A DNA stretch of 5,036 nucleotides from Candidatus Kuenenia stuttgartensis (GCA_945874095.1 CAMCFM010000367.1:1-5036); one strand, 5' to 3'; positions 1-5,036 are shown, counted from the first letter of the stretch. A program made the numbers and translations. Notes: generated by a model not told the origin, from the letters alone.

Positions 1-1208
1 TGGTGGTGAATTTGGGTTACGGATTTGAAGGCACAGGCCGCAGTCTTGGCCAATTTGAATTCTACAGCCAAAGCCTGACCCGTGAACTCCCTCCCAATCG
101 ACCACGGTTTCACCAAACCGGCAATTCCATGCTCGACATGCTTGGCAGCTATCGAGTGAACAAATTTCGTGGAACTCTTTTAGGAGCAATACCTTGTCCA
201 TTACCTTCCGAATTCATGCTCGGTTTTGACGATCAAAAAATCGACGCCGAAGGGATCCCTGAACGTTACCTTAAACCAAACGATCCAACTGTCGGGAAAA
301 ACGCTACAGCCGGTTATCCTGTCTACCTTAATGGCGTCATTCGTGGTTCAGGATGGTGGTATTACTATCCTTACGCCTTCTTGATCAAGACCCCTCCTGG
401 AACTCTTTTAATCCTTGTTTTGTCAGTGGTTGCGCTGATTATGATGCGCCGTAACTTGGAAAGCTGGTTCGAAGAAGCGGCTATATTGGTTGTGCCTGTC
501 TTCATGATTCTGGCCATGACATTTTTAACTGATATCAATATCGGGCTTCGCTACATACTTCCCGCCCTACCCTATCTCTATGTCGGTTGTGGTCGAGTGG
601 TCCCATGGATTGCCCAATGGCCATCGAAAAAGCGTCGGACCGGATTCGCCATACTTGTTTTAAGTGTCTGTACAGCAGGAGTTTCATCGGCATCGGTCGC
701 ACCTCATTTTCTGGCTTATTTTAACATTCTGGGAGGTGGCCCAAACCGTGGAGACGAGCATCTGATTGACTCCAACCTCGACTGGGGACAGGACTTAATT
801 GGGCTTCAAAAGTGGCTTTCCATGAATGCTTCGGGCGAAGCCGTTGGGATCGCTTATTTTGGCCAAATCAACCCCGACATTTTCCGGCTTCGAAATACGC
901 CAATCGACTGGTACCTGCCACCTTCGAGGCCGGGAACTATGTCAGTCCTGCCATCTGGTCGTGCATCCGGGTCGATAAAGCCAGGGCTTTATGCAGTGAG
1001 CGCATCGCTGGCCCATGGACTACCCTGGCGAGTTTACGATGCGTCGCGATGGGCACCCTATCAAGCCGATCAGTCTGCTTTTGACTACTTTTTGAAAGTA
1101 AAGCCCATTGCCAAGATTGGCTGGTCCTTCTTTATCTACAGACTTGATGAACAGCAGGCAGAGGCCTTGGAACAGGAGCGGAATCGTTCCATTCCGGTAA
1201 GAAAATAA
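1..1208 (+). CDS. Membrane glycosyltransferase-like protein (GT39/ArnT-like), C-terminal part, 5' truncated by window edge
   Basis: The reading frame is already open at the left edge, so the 401 residues readable from position 3 are only the C-terminal part; the GTG at position 3 is not a credible start. Visible hydrophobic segments lie at about residues 131-148, 159-176, 181-205 and 213-235. The third contains N-I-G-L-R-Y-I-L-P-A-L-P, the pattern seen in polytopic dolichyl-phosphate-mannose/ArnT-type glycosyltransferases, which use a lipid-linked sugar donor at the membrane. After the last helix comes H-F-L-A-Y-F-N and then D-S-N-L-D-W-G-Q-D-L (about 256-265), followed by a soluble tail of roughly 135 residues rich in aromatic residues. 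From family knowledge, the catalytic acidic residues lie in the first N-terminal loop, which is outside the window, so activity cannot be judged. The acceptor is unknown; protein or cell-surface glycan are both possible. It ends in TAA and faces the lipoprotein gene. The family call is fairly sure, the exact role is not. Confidence 0.8.
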   Translation, partial: VVNLGYGFEGTGRSLGQFEFYSQSLTRELPPNRPRFHQTGNSMLDMLGSYRVNKFRGTLLGAIPCPLPSEFMLGFDDQKIDAEGIPERYLKPNDPTVGKNATAGYPVYLNGVIRGSGWWYYYPYAFLIKTPPGTLLILVLSVVALIMMRRNLESWFEEAAILVVPVFMILAMTFLTDINIGLRYILPALPYLYVGCGRVVPWIAQWPSKKRRTGFAILVLSVCTAGVSSASVAPHFLAYFNILGGGPNRGDEHLIDSNLDWGQDLIGLQKWLSMNASGEAVGIAYFGQINPDIFRLRNTPIDWYLPPSRPGTMSVLPSGRASGSIKPGLYAVSASLAHGLPWRVYDASRWAPYQADQSAFDYFLKVKPIAKIGWSFFIYRLDEQQAEALEQERNRSIPVRK

Positions 1209-1262
1209 GTGTCGTTTGACGAGTCCGTCAAGTCTGGCTGGCCATTGACAAGTTCTCATGAA
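1209..1262. other. Convergent intergenic gap with short TTGAC/GTCAA repeats, no clear terminator
   Basis: This 54-nt gap separates the stop codons of two converging genes, where a bidirectional terminator is expected. It contains TTGAC (1216-1220), GTCAA (1227-1231) and TTGAC again (1245-1249). The first two can form a 5-bp hairpin with a 6-nt loop. The last two, together with TGG/CCA inside them, can form a bulged stem. Neither is followed by a T-run on either strand, so a classical intrinsic terminator is not supported. It is a weak structural candidate only. Confidence 0.25.
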
Positions 1263-2279
1263 TCACTGTGTGACAATGGAATTACGACTGGGAACAACGG
1301 TCAGGTCAAGATCGGTCTGACCAGTCGTTTTCAGGTTCTGATCGGTAGACGTAATTCTTAGCCGGTATTCTCCGGGCTGAAGGTCGGTAGGGATCGACCA
1401 TCGCATGGCTGCAAAGTCTCCCTCGACAGGTGGTTTGCCTGCCTTCTCAAGATTTTCTCGTACACTGGCCATAATAAGCTCGCGATCGTTACGAACCAGT
1501 TCGACAGTCGCAGCGATCGACGCTGTCTGACCAGGACCTTTTCGCGACAAACCATCCAGTTCCCAATAGACCAGAATCGTGGAACCCGGGTTCATCTTTG
1601 AAGCAGGCATGGCAACAAAATTCCCCCTGCCCTGAATCGATCTGCAAAGGGCCGCTTTGGGAATCAACAGCCCTGCCTCTTGTTTCGGAAGACTTTGTTC
1701 AGGCTTGAGTTGCGGCAAAGACTCGAGAACAGGAATGGTTGCATTCACCACCGATTTCTGGACGGGTTCGGGATTAGGATTCCTCAGAACCGGTTGAATC
1801 TTAGGGCCACTGTCCACCGTCTTCTGCAACATCGAATCCAAAGGCGGCAAGGGTGGAGGGCTCATCGGCGGTGTCAGTTCTGCCTGAGAATCTCCAGAAG
1901 CTATCGAGCTTGAATTATTCACCAGGCTGCTGACAATCATCCGAGTGAGATCTGAATCCACTACGATCGACATCGGAGTTGCGTTAATCTTCGGATTTTT
2001 GGACGAAATCGCAGGCTCTGTTCCCACCTGTGCGGAAGTTTGAACAAGAGCTGTATCTGTTTTGGCTGGAACGACTTTTGCTGCATCGACTGAAAACAGT
2101 TTTGGCACTGGCGCTGGCTTTGAGAATGATGGTGGCAAAGCCGGCAACGAATCACTGGCCACCTGTGGATTCAGCAGCTGTTGCTGCCGTGTCATGCTCT
2201 GACAACCTGCCAGCATGGCGACAGACGCCCCCAGTAAAACGAATCCAGATCGCAAGTTGGGGCGACTTTTAGGTGTCAT
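1263..2279 (-). CDS. Predicted lipoprotein with proline-rich linker and C-terminal beta-rich domain, function unknown
   Basis: I do not recognise a named family. I start it at the ATG at 2277-2279 (338 residues). This puts a classic lipoprotein signal directly at the N-terminus: a basic region with K4, R6 and R10, a hydrophobic stretch (about 12-24), and the lipobox L-A-G-C with the lipidated Cys at 26. A GGAA six bases upstream could serve as ribosome binding site. A further ATG (2303) and a TTG (2345) would bury the signal behind extra residues. Residues about 27-205 are low in complexity and rich in Pro, Ser, Gln and Val, including a P-P-M-S-P-P-P-L-P-P run, so they probably form an extended linker. 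Residues about 210-335 look like a compact beta-sandwich: alternating strands, Y-W-E-L-D-G-L and L-Q-P-G-E-Y-R-L-R-I-T, the last typical of Ig/fibronectin-like folds. It is probably anchored in a membrane facing the periplasm. It lies 159 nt downstream of the pxp operon on the same strand and has no obvious functional tie to it. Confidence 0.8.
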   Translation of the reverse strand: MTPKSRPNLRSGFVLLGASVAMLAGCQSMTRQQQLLNPQVASDSLPALPPSFSKPAPVPKLFSVDAAKVVPAKTDTALVQTSAQVGTEPAISSKNPKINATPMSIVVDSDLTRMIVSSLVNNSSSIASGDSQAELTPPMSPPPLPPLDSMLQKTVDSGPKIQPVLRNPNPEPVQKSVVNATIPVLESLPQLKPEQSLPKQEAGLLIPKAALCRSIQGRGNFVAMPASKMNPGSTILVYWELDGLSRKGPGQTASIAATVELVRNDRELIMASVRENLEKAGKPPVEGDFAAMRWSIPTDLQPGEYRLRITSTDQNLKTTGQTDLDLTVVPSRNSIVTQ

Positions 2280-2438
2280 GAATTGTTCCAGACCATTGGC
2301 CATGTACGAGCGCGACTTACCTTCAATAAGAGCAAGAGTTAACAAAAAAGCACGAAACCGCCAAGATCAATCCAATGGAGATACTCTTTGTATTAGGATG
2401 TACATCAGGGGTACTTTGGCCATAACACTTCTGATTTA
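2280..2438. other. Intergenic spacer between pxpC and the lipoprotein gene
   Basis: These 159 nt lie between two genes on the minus strand and should hold the end of the pxp transcript and the promoter of the lipoprotein gene. I find no convincing -35/-10 pair on the minus strand and no strong hairpin followed by T residues. A T6 run (minus strand, 2344-2349) has no stable stem before it. An ATCAG/CTGAT pair (2404-2408 and 2431-2435) has a 22-nt loop and looks incidental. Read-through from pxpC into the lipoprotein gene is therefore not excluded. Confidence 0.4.
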
Positions 2439-3419
2439 CTATGAATGCATTCCGGTCTCAGTCATCCCGGCCCTGATCCTGCTCAGTGTTTGACGGACTT
2501 TTTTCCGATCTTCCTGAATCACTCTACGTGCCTGTTCCACGGTCGTAGGATCAAGTTGAACATCTTGTCCAGGTTTGAGTTGTGCCAATACTGGCAAACC
2601 TGATGATGCTACTTGTCCGAGGGTTGGGTATCCCCCCATGGTGCCTCCAGATACCCCCAGAATGATCAACTCCAGGCCCGTCCACTGAATCGTTCCCGGC
2701 ATGACTGGCTCTGAAAGTCGGCCTGAATCGACGGGCCATTTTGATTTGAGAAGCTCTTGATTGGGCCCTTCGAACCGCAATCCTACCCGATTACTTCTGG
2801 GCGACATCCTCCAGCCAGTCAGGACGTCCGCCAAGCCTCCATTTGTTTTGCATACCCTTTTAAATTCATCACTTGGGATAAATGGAAGGACGACAGATCC
2901 AATTCCCCCAACCTGCCTGATCACTGAATAGGCGAGTTTTCGGACGGGTCGTACCGGCAATTGAATAAGACTGTCTGACTTTACGCAGTCTCCTTCAACC
3001 AATCGCTTTTCGCTGGATTGACTGTTTAAGACTTTCTCACCCTTCCAGCCACCAACCACCGCCAAATAAGATCTCAGACCCTGTCCTTCATGACGGACCT
3101 GAACGGAATCGCCCTCCTCAAGATATATCGAAACTGAATCGCTGTAGACTCTTAAGTGATTCGTGGTGGTTCGTATCTCGATAACTGCTCCGGGTCCGAC
3201 GATCGCAATACGGATGCTTTTTATGACACGAAACAAGCTGCTCGTCTGTGTCATCTCTACACAAGTTGCATTTAAGTCGTTATCCAGCAGAGCATTGGCA
3301 AGTTGGGCGTGGTATGGGTCGAACCAGCCGCCGGTGGGAACTCCAAACGCCCGAAAGCCTTTTCGGCCATGGTCTTGAATCGTATCAAAGAGGCCTTGTC
3401 GTTCGATTTTAATCGACAC
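2439..3419 (-). CDS. pxpC: 5-oxoprolinase subunit C (biotin-dependent carboxyltransferase-like, KipA/AHS2 domain)
   Basis: PxpC is one of three subunits of prokaryotic 5-oxoprolinase, which cleaves 5-oxo-L-proline to L-glutamate using ATP in the cytosol. With the GTG at 3417-3419 as start the protein has 326 residues, a usual length for the family, and begins M-S-I-K-I-E-R-Q-G-L-F-D-T-I-Q-D. This matches the typical N-terminus (I-K-V-x-x-P-G-L-x-T-T-V-Q-D-x-G-R). GGAG lies 11 nt upstream. ATG codons at 3455 and 3467 would add residues absent from relatives. Family landmarks: Q-D-H-G-R-K-G-F (15-22), G-V-P-T-G-G-W-F-D (26-34), L-A-N-A-L-L (40-45), Y-L-A-V-V-G-G (118-124), M-S-P-R-S-N-R-V-G-L-R-F-E-G (205-218), M-G-G-Y-P-T-L (261-267) and L-A-Q-L-K-P-G-D-like L-A-Q-L-K-P-G-Q-D (278-286). 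Oddities: the middle after Y-L-A-V-V-G-G is short, with N-S-Q-S-S where G-S-R-S-T is usual, and the segment before G-G-Y-P (G-V-S-G-G-T-M) departs from the common A-D-x-Q-T-T. It overlaps the end of pxpA by 11 nt and is the last gene of the operon. Confidence 0.88.
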   Translation of the reverse strand: MSIKIERQGLFDTIQDHGRKGFRAFGVPTGGWFDPYHAQLANALLDNDLNATCVEMTQTSSLFRVIKSIRIAIVGPGAVIEIRTTTNHLRVYSDSVSIYLEEGDSVQVRHEGQGLRSYLAVVGGWKGEKVLNSQSSEKRLVEGDCVKSDSLIQLPVRPVRKLAYSVIRQVGGIGSVVLPFIPSDEFKRVCKTNGGLADVLTGWRMSPRSNRVGLRFEGPNQELLKSKWPVDSGRLSEPVMPGTIQWTGLELIILGVSGGTMGGYPTLGQVASSGLPVLAQLKPGQDVQLDPTTVEQARRVIQEDRKKVRQTLSRIRAGMTETGMHS

Positions 3420-4134
3420 GTTGCCATACGCTCCGAATCTGCCAGCCAAGCTCATCAGCCCAGTCATGCACCCACCTGGCCATCTGGCAGGCGTGAGGGC
3501 TGTCTCCATGAATGCAAAGTGTTTCCACTAAATGGTTTTCGACCAGATAAACCAGTTGGCTGCGGATCTCGTCAGGGTCTGTCAGAATCGAGTTGGGTCG
3601 GGCACGAGGCACCAGCGTTCCATCGGCGTTGTACCGACGATCTAAAAACCCTTCCCTTACAAGACTTACACTATGTCCTGAAGCAACACCCACCACCACA
3701 CCCACCGGCTGAATCATCAGCGCCATTCCAAGTTTTGAGGCCGCCCTGACTACCCCCAATGCAACGGTTGGCTGGACAACGGCCTGATTATACAAAGCCC
3801 CATGAGGCTTGAGGTAAGGCAGATATACGCCTACCGATCTGGCCAGCTTTTGCAAGTGCTTGCACTGGTCTATCACCATGCGTTCCACCTGACCTGCTGT
3901 CATCTCTTGAGGAAGTCGGCCAAAGTTTTCGCGATCCGGATAGCCTGGATGGGCCCCTAAAACCACTCCATGCTGCCGAGCCATCATCATGGCCGCCAAA
4001 GCGGTGGAATCATCGCCTGCATAAGCACCTGTGGAGATACTGGCTGAGGTGATCAGGGGCATGAGCCGATCGTCCTGACCGCAGCCTTCCCCCAGATCCG
4101 CATTCAGGTCAAACGCGTAACTTGAATCAAACAT
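3409..4134 (-). CDS. pxpA: 5-oxoprolinase subunit A (LamB/YcsF family), with altered hallmark motif
   Basis: PxpA is the LamB/YcsF-family subunit of the 5-oxoprolinase complex, thought to bind the lactam substrate. The protein has 241 residues, slightly under the usual 245-255. Motifs in order: D-L-N-A-D-L-G-E (9-16), P-L-I-T-S-A-S-I-S-T-G-A-Y-A-G-D (26-41), G-A-H-P-G-Y-P-D (60-67), F-G-R (71-73), L-K-P-H-G-A-L-Y-N (108-116), D-R-R-Y-N-A-D-G-T-L-V-P-R (165-177) and C-I-H-G-D-S-P-H-A (207-215). These make the family call safe. The second motif is odd: relatives normally read N-I-A-C-G-x-H-A-G-D, whereas here it is S-I-S-T-G-A-Y-A-G-D, so the usual His is Tyr38. The loop just before C-I-H-G-D is also shorter than usual. 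The ATG start at 4132-4134 overlaps the pxpB stop by 8 nt (ATGTTTGA), which indicates translational coupling. No strong Shine-Dalgarno sequence is seen. The stop lies inside pxpC. The operon order is B-A-C. Confidence 0.92.
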   Translation of the reverse strand: MFDSSYAFDLNADLGEGCGQDDRLMPLITSASISTGAYAGDDSTALAAMMMARQHGVVLGAHPGYPDRENFGRLPQEMTAGQVERMVIDQCKHLQKLARSVGVYLPYLKPHGALYNQAVVQPTVALGVVRAASKLGMALMIQPVGVVVGVASGHSVSLVREGFLDRRYNADGTLVPRARPNSILTDPDEIRSQLVYLVENHLVETLCIHGDSPHACQMARWVHDWADELGWQIRSVWQRVD

Positions 4135-4840
4135 TATTGTTATGTCTCGTTTCCTGATTGTCGGGCATCACGCCGCCCGGGCATGGAACAAATTGGATAC
4201 GATCGCCGGGCCGGAATTGAAAGAAGCCATGTTCAAGGTCGCAAATGACCATCTCTGTCCGACCAAGCAAGTGCCACCCTCCAGGTGATTCGCACGGATA
4301 GATTCCTGTCTGCCTGCCAGCAATTGCGACGGAACCCGATGGTACGCAGCTGCGGGGAGATGTGCGCCTTGGGAGTCCGGAAATCATGTCCGGTAGATAC
4401 CCTGCATAGGGAAAACCTGGTAGAAACCCGACAGCATAGACGTGAAAAGATTGAGATGAATGAGCCTGCACCACGCCGGCCTCAGTCAGGCCCACAGACT
4501 TGGCGACTTCTGAGAGATCAGGGCCATCATAAACGACTGGGACGTGGATGAGACGGCCACTTAATTGGGCCTTCAAATAGCCTGACTCCAATGATGCAAC
4601 CGACTGTTTTATAAAGGTTTGCAGCTGATCATATGCCCCGTCTTCCAATGTCGGCTCGCAGACCACGGCGGCCGTTCGATAGGCGGTGACGATCTCGACC
4701 ACGTCTGCCAGTCCTTGAGTTCGAATCCGTTCCGACCAATCAGAGGCAAGCGTTTCTGTTGGAAAGTGGACCAGCCAGCCGCAATCGCCGAGCGATTCGA
4801 TCAGGATCTCAAGTTCGACTTTCAATGGATTGGTGGTCAT
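4127..4840 (-). CDS. pxpB: 5-oxoprolinase subunit B (KipI/AHS1 carboxyltransferase-like domain)
   Basis: PxpB pairs with PxpC, and with PxpA forms ATP-dependent 5-oxoprolinase; in Bacillus the homologue KipI was first described as an inhibitor of the sporulation kinase KinA. From the ATG at 4838-4840 it has 237 residues, the typical family length; a TTG at 4885 would add 15 non-homologous residues (M-H-Q-A-R-H...). Landmarks: L-G-D-C-G-W-L-V-H-F (17-26), H-V-P-V-V-Y-D-G-P-D-L (99-109), H-V-Y-A-V-G-F-L-P-G-F-P-Y-A-G (133-147), P-R-R-T-S-P-R (157-163), V-P-S-G-S-V-A-I-A-G-R-Q-T-G-I-Y-P (166-182), S-P-G-G-W-H-L-L-G-R-T (185-195) and R-P-G-D-R-I-Q-F-V-P (210-219). The Y-D-G-P-D-L segment lacks the P-E-F-like residues normally found between D and G. 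The C-terminus is a short polar tail ending H-N-N-N-V. This is the first gene of the operon, divergent from the fabI-like gene, and its end overlaps pxpA by 8 nt. The Shine-Dalgarno sequence is weak. Confidence 0.9.
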   Translation of the reverse strand: MTTNPLKVELEILIESLGDCGWLVHFPTETLASDWSERIRTQGLADVVEIVTAYRTAAVVCEPTLEDGAYDQLQTFIKQSVASLESGYLKAQLSGRLIHVPVVYDGPDLSEVAKSVGLTEAGVVQAHSSQSFHVYAVGFLPGFPYAGYLPDMISGLPRRTSPRSCVPSGSVAIAGRQTGIYPCESPGGWHLLGRTEMVICDLEHGFFQFRPGDRIQFVPCPGGVMPDNQETRHNNNV

Positions 4841-4874
4841 GAGGTCTAAATGAGTCCGAGGGCGAACATGTCGA

Positions 4875-4894
4875 GCTTGATGCAAATATCAAGC
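4875..4894. promoter_or_regulatory. Palindrome at the putative pxpB transcription start (possible operator)
   Basis: The two 7-bp arms GCTTGAT (4875-4881) and ATCAAGC (4888-4894) are perfect inverted repeats separated by GCAAAT. The site starts at about the expected +1 of the pxpB transcript, just downstream of the candidate -10, which is where a repressor would act. In RNA it could instead form a weak hairpin at the 5' end of the leader. No regulator gene is in the window. Confidence 0.35.
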
Positions 4895-4900
4895 CACGCT

Positions 4901-4929
4901 ATTCTAGGGCCAATCTCAAGGTCTGGAAA
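4901..4929 (-). promoter_or_regulatory. Candidate sigma70-type promoter for the pxpBAC operon
   Basis: On the minus strand, TTTCCA (4924-4929) and TAGAAT (4901-4906) are separated by 17 bp. The -10 matches the consensus at five of six positions and the -35 at four of six. Transcription would begin near 4894, giving a leader of about 54 nt to the pxpB ATG. This is consensus matching only. Confidence 0.35.
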
Positions 4930-4946
4930 CCGCCTGATGCCCGATG

Positions 4947-4955
4947 TGGTATATT
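4947..4955 (+). promoter_or_regulatory. Candidate extended -10 promoter for the fabI-like gene
   Basis: TGG followed by TATATT (4950-4955) fits the extended -10 form TGnTATAAT with one mismatch. No good -35 lies at the right distance, which is tolerated by extended -10 promoters. The start would be near 4962, giving a leader of about 50 nt. A weaker alternative on the same strand is TTGATG (4877-4882), 17 bp, then TATTCT (4900-4905). Confidence 0.4.
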
Positions 4956-4998
4956 CTTGCATCAGATGAGTCGACGACCGAACGAATTGAACCAACAC

Positions 4999-5005
4999 AA
5001 GGGAG
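4999..5005 (+). promoter_or_regulatory. Strong Shine-Dalgarno sequence of the fabI-like gene
   Basis: AAGGGAG is followed by a 6-nt spacer and then ATG at 5012. This is the clearest ribosome binding site in the window; the pxp and lipoprotein genes have weak ones. It fixes the start codon of the gene cut by the right edge and suggests efficient translation. Confidence 0.75.
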
Positions 5006-5011
5006 CATAAC

Positions 5012-5036
5012 ATGGGCTTTTTCGACGGCAAAAAGG
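5012..5036 (+). CDS. fabI: Start of a gene resembling enoyl-ACP reductase FabI (3' truncated by window edge)
   Basis: Only eight codons are visible, reading M-G-F-F-D-G-K-K, plus one base of the next. E. coli FabI begins M-G-F-L-S-G-K-R, and many bacterial FabI proteins start M-G-F-x-x-G-K-K/R just before the first beta strand of the Rossmann fold. FabI reduces trans-2-enoyl-ACP with NAD(P)H in the last step of each fatty acid elongation cycle. The strong Shine-Dalgarno sequence and the upstream promoter candidate support a real, well-expressed gene. The family call rests on a very short N-terminus, and another short-chain dehydrogenase-like protein could begin in a similar way. The part that would show the NAD-binding and Tyr-Lys catalytic motifs lies outside the window. 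Confidence 0.55.

Larger units (their letters stand above)
4841..5011. promoter_or_regulatory. Divergent regulatory region between pxpB and the fabI-like gene
   Basis: This 171-nt spacer separates two genes pointing away from each other, so it must carry start signals for both unless one is transcribed from an unusual site. It is AT-richer than its flanks around 4876-4960. Candidate promoters, a palindrome and a Shine-Dalgarno sequence within it are listed separately. No small ORF in it has a credible ribosome binding site. Confidence 0.7.

Noticed and set aside
2280..2345. Longer version of the lipoprotein starting at TTG 2345 or ATG 2303
   Set aside because: Both put 14-22 extra polar residues before the signal peptide and lack a well-placed ribosome binding site; the ATG at 2279 gives a normal lipoprotein signal.
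2344..2349. T6 run on the minus strand as an intrinsic terminator after pxpC
   Set aside because: No stable GC-rich stem precedes it.
2215..2493. 92-residue plus-strand ORF over the lipoprotein start and the spacer
   Set aside because: It is antisense to the lipoprotein N-terminus and the pxpC end, with no ribosome binding site or family resemblance, although its C-terminal part is hydrophobic.
3303..3749. 148-residue plus-strand ORF across the pxpA/pxpC junction
   Set aside because: It lies wholly antisense to two recognisable genes, has no recognisable domain, and its Pro/His/Arg-rich composition is that of a shadow frame.
4841..4885. Longer pxpB from TTG 4885
   Set aside because: The added residues have no counterpart in PxpB/KipI proteins, and the ATG at 4840 gives the usual family length.
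4846..5031. 61-residue minus-strand ORF in the divergent region
   Set aside because: It would start inside the fabI-like coding sequence, opposes its strong Shine-Dalgarno sequence and overlaps the pxpB promoter; it has no family features.
1..5036. CRISPR arrays, insertion sequences, tRNA genes or a defence system
   Set aside because: No regularly spaced repeats, transposase motifs, terminal inverted repeats or tRNA-like cloverleaf were seen; nearly all of the window is accounted for by metabolic and envelope genes.

Overview
The window looks like a stretch of a planctomycete chromosome (Planctomycetota, moderate GC). Three things suggest this: the style of the membrane glycosyltransferase-like protein with its S-N-L-D-W-G-Q-D-L motif, a proline-rich lipoprotein of the hypothetical kind common in that phylum, and codon and motif usage in the other genes. 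This is an impression from reading, not a database result. I see no mobile element, CRISPR array, tRNA or rRNA.

Layout. (1) Positions 1-1208, plus strand: the C-terminal part of a polytopic membrane protein of the dolichyl-phosphate-mannose / ArnT-like glycosyltransferase type, cut by the left edge. (2) 1263-2279, minus strand: a predicted lipoprotein of unknown function, convergent with the first gene across a 54-nt gap. (3) 2439-4840, minus strand: a tightly overlapping three-gene operon transcribed pxpB > pxpA > pxpC. It encodes the three subunits of prokaryotic 5-oxoprolinase, which hydrolyses 5-oxo-L-proline (pyroglutamate) to L-glutamate with ATP. (4) 4841-5011: a 171-nt divergent regulatory region with candidate promoters in both directions and a small palindrome. 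(5) From 5012, plus strand: the first eight codons of a gene whose N-terminus (MGFFDGKK) resembles FabI enoyl-ACP reductase, preceded by a strong Shine-Dalgarno sequence and cut by the right edge.

The three Pxp proteins should act as one cytosolic complex that salvages or detoxifies pyroglutamate. All three are recognisable, but each is altered at family hallmark positions. PxpA has Ser-Thr-Gly-Ala-Tyr where Ala-Cys-Gly-x-His is usual, PxpB lacks residues in its Y-D-x-E-F-G-P-D-L motif, and PxpC has a shortened middle and a changed segment before G-G-Y-P. This divergent complex, in the less usual B-A-C gene order, is the most interesting point in an otherwise ordinary housekeeping region.
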